Assembly: GCA_016206675.1 (NCBI GenBank)
Contig: JACQRD010000032.1
Location: forward strand, 1 to 7,854
Direction: 5' to 3'
Length of the DNA stretch: 7,854 nt
Origin: Candidatus Omnitrophota bacterium
GTDB taxonomy: Bacteria > Omnitrophota > Gorgyraeia > Aquiviventales > Aquiviventaceae
A program made the position numbers and the translations under genes. Below the pieces are notes generated by a model. It did no database searches, was not told the origin of the DNA, and saw nothing but the letters and a program-made list of their open reading frames with translations. Shown here piece after piece: positions 1 through 5,498 of the stretch (its first letter is position 1; each line of letters begins with the position of its first letter).

Positions 1-491
1 ATCAGCGCCCCGCCCAGCAGCCCCAGCCCGTCGGTGAGCATGCCGGTGATGGTGCCGGTGCGGTAGGCGATCTTCAGCGCCTCAGCGAAACTCGTCCGGG
101 CGGCGGCCGCGACGCGCACGTTGCCCTGCACCGCCATGTTCATGCCGATGAACCCGACGAGAAAGGAGAACGAGGCCCCCATGAGAAAGGCCAGCGCCCG
201 GCCCCAGGCAATGTGCGTCTCGGCGGTCGTGAAGTAGAGCAGTGCCGCGATGATGAGAATGAGCGCGGAGAGCGCCTTCAGCTGCCGGATCAGATACGCG
301 TTGGCGCCGAGGCGGATGGCTCCGCTGATCTTCTGCATCGCCTCGGTGCCCTGATCCTTGCCGAGCACTTCCACCGCCAGAAACGCCGCGTAGAAGAGCC
401 CGAGCACCGCGGTCGACAGCACGCCACCCAAGGCCACCCGCTCCCAGATGGAGAAGGTTGGATCGGCCATCACGCTGAAGAACGATTCCAT
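1..491 (-). CDS. hppA: Membrane-bound ion-translocating pyrophosphatase, N-terminal part (cut by window edge)
   Basis: The visible 163 residues match the N-terminal region of membrane pyrophosphatases, which hydrolyse PPi and pump H+ or Na+ across the membrane. A first hydrophobic helix lies at about residues 18-42. It is followed by the family-typical stretch GTEAMQKISGAIRLGANAYL (residues 48-67), then two further helices (about 72-90 and 96-120) and the segment AEALKIAYRTGTITGM. Full proteins are usually about 650-800 residues, so most of the enzyme, including the catalytic aspartate motifs and the residue that separates K+-dependent from K+-independent types, lies outside the window. The start ATG is preceded by GGGGA five bases away; an overlapping upstream ATG is out of frame and meets TGA at once. 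It follows the DUF502 gene after 75 bases. By removing PPi it fits the phosphate theme of the operon. The ion pumped cannot be told here. Confidence 0.93.
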   Translation of the reverse strand, partial: MESFFSVMADPTFSIWERVALGGVLSTAVLGLFYAAFLAVEVLGKDQGTEAMQKISGAIRLGANAYLIRQLKALSALILIIAALLYFTTAETHIAWGRALAFLMGASFSFLVGFIGMNMAVQGNVRVAAAARTSFAEALKIAYRTGTITGMLTDGLGLLGGAL

Positions 492-566
492 CACATCCCC
501 GTTATGCGTTATCCACCAATTGCCGCTGTCAGCTGTGGGTTCAGGGTTCTGGGCATCGGATAATCC
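492..566 (-). other. Gap between DUF502 gene and hppA
   Basis: This 75-base gap holds a 6-bp inverted pair (TTATCC / GGATAA) near its two ends and a short repeated ATAACG just upstream of the hppA start. I see no convincing terminator, since there is no T-tract after a stem, and no clear promoter. It may simply be an operon spacer. Confidence 0.3.
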
Positions 567-1229
567 CTAGGACCTTACCGTCACCGCCGGCTTCAGTGAT
601 GGTGTCACCACCCCGCAGGAGAGAATGAATTTCACGGCGTCTTCCACGGACAGATCAAGGGGGACGACGTCTTCTTTCGGGACGAACATGATCGGCCCCG
701 TAAACGGCGACGGCGGATTGGGCAGCAACAGCGTCAGCAACGTCTGCGGGCGCCCATTGATTGTGGTCTGTGTTTCATTCGTCACAAACGCCAGCGTATA
801 GACCCCCAGCCGGGGATACTGTACTAGCACCACCCCGCGGAGATCCCTGCGTCCCTTGCCTTCATCATTAAAGAGAAATTGCGCCAGCTGCTTGACCGCC
901 GGATACACCTTCCTGAACAGCGGCAGGCGGCCCAGCCAGAGTTCCACCGTCCGAAACAGGACCCGCCCGAAGAAATGGATGGAGAGCACACCCGCGCCCA
1001 TGATGACCACGATGGTCACCAGAAGCCCCAGGCCGGGAAAGTCGACGCCGAAGAGCCGGCCGGCGCGCTGGTCGGCGAAGTTGAAGATGGTCACCACCAA
1101 CCAGACAGTGACCGTGACCGGAAAGAGAGTGGCCAAGCCGGTGATGAAATAGCGCCGCAGCGCCCACCCGAAGCGGACGAGCAGACCCGGTGATGCTAAC
1201 TTGTTGGGCGTGGTGGAGTTGCGATCCAT
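567..1229 (-). CDS. DUF502 family integral membrane protein
   Basis: This 220-residue protein has the pattern of the DUF502 family (Pfam PF04367; plant COV/LCV proteins belong to it). A basic N-terminus leads into RRYFITGLATLFPVTVTVWL (residues 25-44), the first membrane helix. A second helix follows PGLGLLVTIVVIMGAGVL (65-82). Then come the family hallmark RLPLFRKVYPAVKQ (about 101-114), a soluble beta-rich part with VVLVQYPRLGVYTLAFVT, and the closing motif MFVPKEDVVPLDLSVEDAVK. Length is normal and both hydrophobic segments are present. The biochemical function of the family is not known; it is thought to be an inner-membrane protein. The ATG has no strong Shine-Dalgarno match upstream, but it places the family motif at the usual distance from the N-terminus. 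It sits between a secreted TPR protein and hppA, and I infer no specific role in phosphate handling. Confidence 0.9.
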   Translation of the reverse strand: MDRNSTTPNKLASPGLLVRFGWALRRYFITGLATLFPVTVTVWLVVTIFNFADQRAGRLFGVDFPGLGLLVTIVVIMGAGVLSIHFFGRVLFRTVELWLGRLPLFRKVYPAVKQLAQFLFNDEGKGRRDLRGVVLVQYPRLGVYTLAFVTNETQTTINGRPQTLLTLLLPNPPSPFTGPIMFVPKEDVVPLDLSVEDAVKFILSCGVVTPSLKPAVTVRS

Positions 1230-1298
1230 GGACGGTGCTACGGCGCCACAATGCTACCGTGGCGTCGCTGTTTCGTCAACAACAGAAGCGGCGCGCCG
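1230..1298 (-). other. Gap between TPR gene and DUF502 gene
   Basis: This 69-base spacer begins just after the TPR stop codon with the palindrome CGGCGCGCCG. Further on it has a stem of about 8 bp (GACGCCAC / GTGGCGCC, 9-nt loop, one G-T pair), which competes with a 5-bp pair ACGGT / ACCGT. No T-tract follows either stem, so this is not a standard intrinsic terminator. No strong ribosome binding site precedes the DUF502 ATG. Confidence 0.35.
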
Positions 1299-1994
1299 TC
1301 AGCGGGAGGAGAGGATCGTCCGCGCCCGGCCCTCGACGACTTGCGCCTCCAGCGGCTGGCCGAGCTGCCGCAGCAAGGCGGCATAATCGCTGAGCGTCAA
1401 GGCGTGGGCCGGATTCAGCGGAGCCGCCGCCTGCCAGGCGGCGAGGGATTGGCGGTAGAACGCTTTCGCTTCCTTCATCCGGCCGAGGCGCTGGTGCAGC
1501 ACCGCCAGATCACTCAGGTCGGCGGCGACTTCGGCGCTGGCTTCGCCCAGCGCCTCGCGGTCGACCTGCAGCGCTTGCTCGCCACTGGCGATCGCCTCGG
1601 CATACCGCTCGGTGTCATGGTAGTAGGCGGTCAGCAGATTCAGCGCTTCGGCATACTCCAGCGGGTCGGCCCACCGATGCCAGGCCCGGATCGCCACCAG
1701 GCGCTTCAGGATCGGCTCCATCTCCGCGATGCGGCCCTGGGCCTGGTAGACCACGGCGAGCTGCTGGACGACGGAGGCCAGCTCACGGCTGTGCGGCCCG
1801 TAATCCTCCTCCGCCATGACGAGGGCGGACTTCACCATGCGCTCGGCGTCGGCATGGCGACCCTCGGCGAGATGCCGGCGGGCGAGCTGCTGGCGGGCGG
1901 CGATTGTCTCGAGTGCGGTCGCGCTCGTGAACGGCCACATCAGCGCCGCAGCGACGAGGAGCAGACGTGCTATGAAGTACATGGGGCTTTTCAT
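1299..1994 (-). CDS. Exported tetratricopeptide-repeat protein
   Basis: This is a 231-residue protein with a clear N-terminal signal-like segment: basic start, hydrophobic core IARLLLVAAALMW, then FTSATALE, with likely cleavage near residue 28. The remainder is helical TPR repeats of the long-period (about 42-residue, kinesin-light-chain-like) kind. Examples of the repeat core are ARRHLAEGRHADAERMVKSAL, LAVVYQAQGRIAEMEPILKRL, AYYHDTERYAEAIASGEQAL, LAVLHQRLGRMKEAKAFYRQSL and ALLRQLGQPLEAQVVEGRA. TPRs bind proteins; no enzymatic domain is present. Its partner and role are unknown, and a periplasmic scaffold is the simplest reading. The ATG at 1994 lies 22 bases after the phoU stop; a second in-frame ATG four codons later would still leave a signal segment. 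Its place between phoU and a membrane protein suggests co-transcription rather than a shared known function. Confidence 0.85.
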   Translation of the reverse strand: MKSPMYFIARLLLVAAALMWPFTSATALETIAARQQLARRHLAEGRHADAERMVKSALVMAEEDYGPHSRELASVVQQLAVVYQAQGRIAEMEPILKRLVAIRAWHRWADPLEYAEALNLLTAYYHDTERYAEAIASGEQALQVDREALGEASAEVAADLSDLAVLHQRLGRMKEAKAFYRQSLAAWQAAAPLNPAHALTLSDYAALLRQLGQPLEAQVVEGRARTILSSR

Positions 1995-2008
1995 TGAGAG
2001 GAGCGCGA

Positions 2009-2029
2009 GGCCTCAGCTAGGCTGAGGCC
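2009..2029 (-). other. Perfect 9-bp hairpin over the phoU stop codon
   Basis: GGCCTCAGC (2009-2017) and GCTGAGGCC (2021-2029) are exact reverse complements around a 3-base loop. The phoU TAG (2017-2019) lies inside the structure. No T-run follows on the minus strand, so an ordinary intrinsic terminator is unlikely. It could act as an RNA-processing or stabilising hairpin between phoU and the TPR gene. Confidence 0.5.
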
Positions 2030-2697
2030 CGAGCCGAAGGATCGAGGGCGTGGTGCTTGATGTTCTTGCCTTCGACCAGATAGATGACGTCTTCGGCGAT
2101 GTTGGTGGCGTGGTCGGCGATGCGCTCCAGATGGCGGCTGACCAGGATCAGGTTGACCGAGCGCGTGATGGCCTTGGGATCCTGCATCATGTAGGTCAAC
2201 AGCTCGCGGAAGATCTGATCATCGTAGCTGTCCACCGCGTCATCCTGGGCGCAGACGCCACGCGCGCGCAGCGGATCCTGGTGCACGAAGGCGTCGATGC
2301 TCTCCTTCACCATCCGCTGGGCCAGCTCGGCCATGCGCGGGATGTCGATCAAGGGCTTCAGCAGCGGCTCCTTCAGCAGCTCCAGCGTGCGCTCGGCGAT
2401 GTTGACCGCCTGGTCCCCCATCCGCTCGAGGTCGTTGTTGATCTTCAGGGCCATGGCCAGCAGCCGCAAGTCCCTCGCTTCCGGTTGGTAGAGCGCCATC
2501 GCGCGAAGGCAGAGCTCGTCGATCTCCATCTCGAGCGCATTGATCGTCCCGTCGGAGGCGATCACCTCCCGCGCGGCCTCGGCGTCCCGGCTGACGAGCG
2601 CCTTGACGGCCAAACCGATGGCCGCCTCGGCCAGGCCGGCCATGCGCACCAACTCATCCTTCAGGCGGGTGAGCTCCACGTCCAGGTGCCGCTGCAT
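2017..2697 (-). CDS. phoU: PhoU phosphate-signalling protein
   Basis: PhoU is a cytosolic three-helix-bundle repeat protein that connects the Pst transporter to the sensor kinase of the Pho regulon and restrains phosphate uptake. The 226-residue product has both halves. The first carries the metal-binding helix ERMGDQAVNIAE (residues 91-102). The second carries ERIADHATNIAEDVIYLVEG (191-210). The N-terminus MQRHLDVELTRLKDELVRM is typical. I chose the ATG at 2697; an in-frame GTG at 2736 would add 13 glycine/alanine-rich residues encoded by the terminal repeat of element A, which family members lack. The start lies only 8 bases from the end of that element, whose AGGTGGTGGGG end could serve as a ribosome binding site, though rather close. 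PhoU usually follows pstB directly. Here it is separated from pstB by sixA, ppx and two kinase-like genes. Confidence 0.95.
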   Translation of the reverse strand: MQRHLDVELTRLKDELVRMAGLAEAAIGLAVKALVSRDAEAAREVIASDGTINALEMEIDELCLRAMALYQPEARDLRLLAMALKINNDLERMGDQAVNIAERTLELLKEPLLKPLIDIPRMAELAQRMVKESIDAFVHQDPLRARGVCAQDDAVDSYDDQIFRELLTYMMQDPKAITRSVNLILVSRHLERIADHATNIAEDVIYLVEGKNIKHHALDPSARASA

Positions 2698-2702
2698 GCG
2701 GG

Positions 2703-2705
2703 CTA
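2703..2705. repeat. Putative 3-bp target duplication, distal side of element A
   Basis: CTA (TAG on the minus strand) directly abuts the terminal repeat and matches CTA at 2874-2876 on the other side. A 3-bp match alone is weak. It gains weight because element B shows the same arrangement with a different triplet. Confidence 0.45.
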
Positions 2706-2873
2706 CCCCACCACCTGCGCCCGTGGCGGCTCGCACTTCATCGTTCGCTCAAGCCGCCACTGGCACACTCGATCACCAGAACCCTTGACCTTCCTCGTAT
2801 TAATCATCATCACCCTTTGCTGAACTCTCCTGTGTGCCGGGCGCGCTTCTGCGCGCCGGCGCAGGTGGTGGGG
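2706..2873 (-). mobile_element. Structured inverted-repeat element A (MITE-like, 168 bp)
   Basis: The ends are a perfect 16-bp inverted repeat, CCCCACCACCTGCGCC read inward from either side (2706-2721 and 2858-2873). The inside divides almost without remainder into three more stems. These are a 9-bp stem (2723-2731/2752-2760, 20-nt loop), a 7-bp stem (2762-2768/2832-2838, 63-nt loop) and a 7-bp stem with a TTCT loop in plus orientation (2840-2846/2851-2857). Only single unpaired bases (2722, 2761, 2839) join the arms on three sides of the junction. The element is flanked by CTA on both sides (TAG on the minus strand), and the right-hand copy is the stop codon of the preceding kinase-like gene. 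It carries no transposase. A mobile non-autonomous element is the best fit; a conserved structured RNA is the alternative. Confidence 0.65.
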
Positions 2874-3623
2874 CTACTCCACCTTCCGATCCAATTTCAC
2901 CTCGAGCAGCGAGGGATCGATCTTGCGCGGGCGGCGCACCACCGGCTCGATCCGCTCCCGCAAATCCTGTTGGATCTCCTCGATGCCGCGCCCCACCGTG
3001 TTGATCATCTCGAACTTGTACTCCTTCGCCATCGCCTCGTACTCATCGATGATCCGCGCCTGGTAGGCGCAGAAACTGTCGTACAGGTCCTCGCCCAGGT
3101 GCAGGTCCATGCCCGATTCCCAGTAGTCCATGCCGTGGGAGCTGATGACGCGCGGCACGAGCGAGGCGACGTCCGTCTTGAGATACAGCACCGCGTCGGG
3201 GATGATCGCGAAGCCGAAGACGTGCCGGATCCAGTCGCGGTCGCCGCTGCGGGCCGCGTGCCGGGCGAAAGCGGTGTAGACGTAACGGTCAGAGAGCACG
3301 ATGAAGCCGGAGCGCAGCGCCGGCACGATCTGGTTCTCCAGCCGGTCGGCGAAGTCGGTGGCGTAGAGCAGGCTGAAGGTATCCCGCGTGAGCGTATTGC
3401 CCTCCTTCGCCAAATCGATGAGGTTGGACATCAGCTGCGACCGGGTCCAGCCGGTTTCGACCACACCGTGGCCCTGCACCTCGAGCCAGTTGCGCAGGCG
3501 CTCGATCTGGGTCGTGCGTCCGACGCCGTCGGTGCCTTCAATGACGATCAGCTTTCCCTTGAGGTTCAGGGATGGGGCGTCCAGGTACGGGATGCCCTCC
3601 CCGAAGAACTTCGGCTTTGCCAT
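2874..3623 (-). CDS. Thymidylate-kinase-like protein with Arg in place of the P-loop Lys
   Basis: This 249-residue protein of the nucleoside-monophosphate-kinase fold resembles dTMP kinases (Pfam PF02223) in the P-loop region LIVIEGTDGVGRTTQ (about residues 25-39), the ATDFADRLENQIVPALRSG helix (88-106) and the SDRYVYTAFA motif (111-120). Two features argue against an ordinary dTMP kinase. The P-loop lysine is arginine (R36, codon CGC), and the substrate-side motif usually written TREPGGT is ETGWTRSQ. The homologous gene just upstream keeps the lysine. A 22-residue leader precedes the fold. The ATG has GGTGA at a good distance and is coupled to the upstream gene, which it overlaps by 86 bases; no other ATG, GTG or TTG start lies before the P-loop. 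I infer a specialised or regulatory kinase-like protein acting with its neighbour, possibly in phosphate or polyphosphate metabolism. The substrate is unknown. Confidence 0.82.
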   Translation of the reverse strand: MAKPKFFGEGIPYLDAPSLNLKGKLIVIEGTDGVGRTTQIERLRNWLEVQGHGVVETGWTRSQLMSNLIDLAKEGNTLTRDTFSLLYATDFADRLENQIVPALRSGFIVLSDRYVYTAFARHAARSGDRDWIRHVFGFAIIPDAVLYLKTDVASLVPRVISSHGMDYWESGMDLHLGEDLYDSFCAYQARIIDEYEAMAKEYKFEMINTVGRGIEEIQQDLRERIEPVVRRPRKIDPSLLEVKLDRKVE

Positions 3624-4311
3624 CGAGATTCACCACGGGGTGGTAGTTCGCCAGCGCGCGGGTGACCGTCTCCCTCACGATTTCCTGCTGTTCGTCGATC
3701 TCCGCCGTCGCATCCACGACGGTCAGATGGAACTCCTCGACGACGCGGTCATACTCCTCCAAAATCCTCGACTGAAACTTCGTGAAGCTCTCCACCGGGT
3801 CCTGGCTCATGTTGAGGTCCATCCCGGCCTCGTAGTATTTGATGCTCGCCCGGCCGGAGAGGATGCGGCCCAGCGAGACGTCCACCGGCACCTTGAAGTA
3901 AAAAGCCAGATCCGGCCGGAGGGCGAACTCATAGAGCTTGCGCACCCAGGCGGTATCGCAGCCGCGCGCCACATCGCGCGCGAAGGCGGTGTAGACGTAG
4001 CGGTCGGCCACCACGATCATGCCGGCCTTCAGCGGCGGGATCATGTTGTAGAAGAGCCGGTCGGCGAAATCGGTGGCGTGGATGAGGCTGAAGGTCAGCG
4101 GGGTGAGCGTGCGGTTCTTCTTGCCCAGCTTCGTGGTTTCCTTGACCAGCTTCGAGGAGTTCCATTCGGTGAAAAAGACGGTGCTGCCCTGCGACACGAG
4201 CCAGCGGTGCAGCAGCTGCAGCTGGGTGCTCTTGCCGGAGCCGTCGATGCCTTCCACGATGATCAGCCGCCCCGGATACTGGTGCGGCTGGCCGTAGCCT
4301 TTGGTGGTCAT
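3538..4311 (-). CDS. Thymidylate-kinase-like P-loop kinase with intact P-loop
   Basis: This is a 257-residue paralogue of the next gene. It has a canonical Walker A, VEGIDGSGKSTQ (residues 19-30, Lys27), the helix HATDFADRLFYNMIPPLKAG (78-97) and the DRY motif VADRYVYTAFARD (101-113), all of the dTMP kinase family, and is likely able to bind ATP and transfer phosphate. The TREPGGT motif of true dTMP kinases is replaced by TEWNSSK, so the acceptor may not be dTMP. The start ATG overlaps the ppx stop as ATGA, a sign of translational coupling. The C-terminal tail of about 28 residues, rich in Gly, Pro and basic residues, lies wholly inside the overlap with the following gene. Automated annotation would call it tmk. 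I withhold the symbol because of the altered substrate motif and the phosphate/polyphosphate surroundings. Confidence 0.85.
   Translation of the reverse strand: MTTKGYGQPHQYPGRLIIVEGIDGSGKSTQLQLLHRWLVSQGSTVFFTEWNSSKLVKETTKLGKKNRTLTPLTFSLIHATDFADRLFYNMIPPLKAGMIVVADRYVYTAFARDVARGCDTAWVRKLYEFALRPDLAFYFKVPVDVSLGRILSGRASIKYYEAGMDLNMSQDPVESFTKFQSRILEEYDRVVEEFHLTVVDATAEIDEQQEIVRETVTRALANYHPVVNLDGKAEVLRGGHPVPGRPIPEPQGKADRH
3630..3634 (-). promoter_or_regulatory. Ribosome binding site of the Arg-P-loop kinase-like gene
   Basis: GGTGA on the minus strand lies six bases before the ATG at 3623, inside the coding sequence of the upstream kinase-like gene. It supports the 86-base overlapping start. Confidence 0.5.
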
Positions 4312-5360
4312 GAGGATTTCGGACGCTCCAAGATGCCCTGCATGATGCGCTTGCGCCAGGTGCCTGTCAATCCGTTATGGCCGTTGGGGCCGAGGACGTC
4401 GGTGATGGCGTCGAAGACGTGGCGCGAGCGGCGCCGGTGGTGCCGGATCAAGTAGTCCACCACGAGCCCTTCCCGCAGCGATCCCGGCGCATGCTGGATG
4501 CGCTCGATGCCGCACCCCTCCATCCAGGCCAGCAGAACGACGCCGGTGGGCAGCGCTAAATCCTGCCGCCGCGGATCAAGCCCCGGCAGCTTGGTGCGCT
4601 GGGCCGCCGTGGAAGTGGCCAGCCACTGCACCAGCCGCCGCAGCGACTGGCGGCTGACGATGACCGGCCGTTTGCCCTTCACTGAGCCGTGCCGTGCGAA
4701 GAGATGGGCGGCGGTCAAGACCTGCTGAATCGTGGCGGAGCTGCCCAGCGCCTGCTGCCACCGGTGACGCCGCAAGGCCTGGACAATCGGCGCCCAGGCC
4801 CGGCGCACCTCGCGCTGCAGCGCTTCAAGCTCCTCGGGCCGGACCGGATCGTAGCGGATGAACCGCTCGGCCAGCCGCGCGCAGCCCAGCGGCCGGCTGA
4901 CGGCAAAGTGCAGCCGCCGGACATCGCCTACCATCACCTCGATACTGCCCCCGCCAAGGCTGATGATCACGGTGGAGCGCGTAAAGCGCGCCACCTGCAG
5001 CACACCCAGATAGATCAGGCGTGCCTCTTCCCTGCCGCTGATGACGCGCAGCGGCAGCCCCAGCCGCTTGCGGATACGCCAGGCGAAGTCGAGGCCGTTG
5101 GCCGCCTCGCGCACGGCGCTGGTAGCTACCGCTTCCACATGGTCGACGCCGAAGCGCCGCAGGGTGGCGGCGTAGCCGGCCAGCACCTTTTCGGCACGTC
5201 GGCACGCTTTCTCGGTCAGCCGGCCGCGCGCCAGACCGCCGGCGCCGAGACGGGTCAGATCGCGCTCTTTCAGCAGGACGTGGAATTTCCCGTTGAGGCC
5301 CAGGATGCCGATGAGCAGGTGGATCGAGTTGGTACCCACGTCGATGATGCCGAAGGTCAT
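4308..5360 (-). CDS. ppx: Ppx/GppA family exopolyphosphatase, short form
   Basis: Ppx/GppA enzymes have the ASKHA (actin/Hsp70-like) fold and release phosphate from the end of polyphosphate, or hydrolyse pppGpp. The 350-residue product has the phosphate-1 loop IIDVGTNSIHLLI (5-17), ATSAVREAAN (79-88), VISGREEARLIYLGV (106-120), the second glycine loop SLGGGSIE (134-141), a GSSATIQ segment and the closing SLREGLVVDYL. It is close to the two-domain form of about 310 residues, with about 40 extra basic C-terminal residues. It lacks the long C-terminal extension of E. coli Ppx. One oddity: the aspartate normally opening the DIGGGSTE loop is serine (S134), while the glutamates of SGREE and GSIE are kept. 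The ATG puts the first motif at the usual place, though no good Shine-Dalgarno is seen. Its stop overlaps the next gene's ATG. Neighbouring pst, phoU and sixA genes favour a polyphosphate role. Confidence 0.92.
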   Translation of the reverse strand: MTFGIIDVGTNSIHLLIGILGLNGKFHVLLKERDLTRLGAGGLARGRLTEKACRRAEKVLAGYAATLRRFGVDHVEAVATSAVREAANGLDFAWRIRKRLGLPLRVISGREEARLIYLGVLQVARFTRSTVIISLGGGSIEVMVGDVRRLHFAVSRPLGCARLAERFIRYDPVRPEELEALQREVRRAWAPIVQALRRHRWQQALGSSATIQQVLTAAHLFARHGSVKGKRPVIVSRQSLRRLVQWLATSTAAQRTKLPGLDPRRQDLALPTGVVLLAWMEGCGIERIQHAPGSLREGLVVDYLIRHHRRRSRHVFDAITDVLGPNGHNGLTGTWRKRIMQGILERPKSS

Positions 5361-5498
5361 CGCTGTTTGTCGGTTACGTCCATCGGTTACGTAGCCCGTG
5401 TCGTTGTTCGGTCACGTTATTCGACTCTGGCCTTTGACGAATGACGTAACCGATAGACGAAACGGGCCACGTCACCGACAGACGAACAACGTCACCAG
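5361..5498. repeat. Inverted array of a 10-bp unit between sixA and ppx
   Basis: The whole 138-base gap is built of copies of TCGGTTACGT. Forward copies lie at 5370-5379, 5383-5392 and 5408-5417 (the last with C for the second variable T). Inverted copies lie at 5444-5453, 5469-5478 and 5489-5496 (the last shortened). Other arm pairs are CGTTGTTCG 5402-5410 with CGAACAACG 5483-5491, and ACGTAGCCCGT with ACGGGCCACGT (one G-T pair). Together 5383-5425 and 5436-5478 form a long imperfect palindrome that can fold as RNA or cruciform. The gap begins right after the sixA stop and ends at the ppx ATG. No flanking duplication or terminal match to elements A and B is seen. It may be a repeat element, a multi-copy operator, or an RNA switch before ppx. 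Confidence 0.65.

Noticed and set aside
2698..2736. GTG start giving PhoU a 13-residue N-terminal extension
   Set aside because: The extra residues would be encoded by the terminal repeat of element A, and PhoU proteins normally start right at the MxRHxxxEL region.
2050..2823. Long plus-strand open frame opposite phoU
   Set aside because: It mirrors the codon pattern of phoU, and its product is His/Arg/Leu-rich without a recognisable fold. The minus-strand frame has clear PhoU motifs.
2840..2857. Strong GC hairpin after the kinase-like gene as an intrinsic terminator
   Set aside because: No T-tract follows on the minus strand. The stem is better explained as one arm of element A.
2706..2873. 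tRNA or integron attC site because of the cloverleaf-like shape
   Set aside because: Stem lengths and loops do not fit a tRNA, there is no anticodon or T-loop consensus, and no attC core sites or integrase are present.
3538..4311. Assignment as the standard dTMP kinase tmk
   Set aside because: The P-loop and DRY motifs fit the family, but the dTMP-site TREPGGT motif is replaced and the paralogous pair sits in a phosphate cluster, so the substrate is left open.
2817..4455. Two long plus-strand open frames opposite the kinase-like genes
   Set aside because: They are antisense shadows in GC-rich DNA. The minus strand carries P-loop and DRY motifs.
4689..5444. Plus-strand open frame opposite ppx
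   Set aside because: Antisense shadow; ppx motifs are unambiguous on the minus strand.
5361..5498. CRISPR array
   Set aside because: Units are only about 10 bp, irregularly spaced and present in both orientations; there are no uniform spacers and no cas genes.
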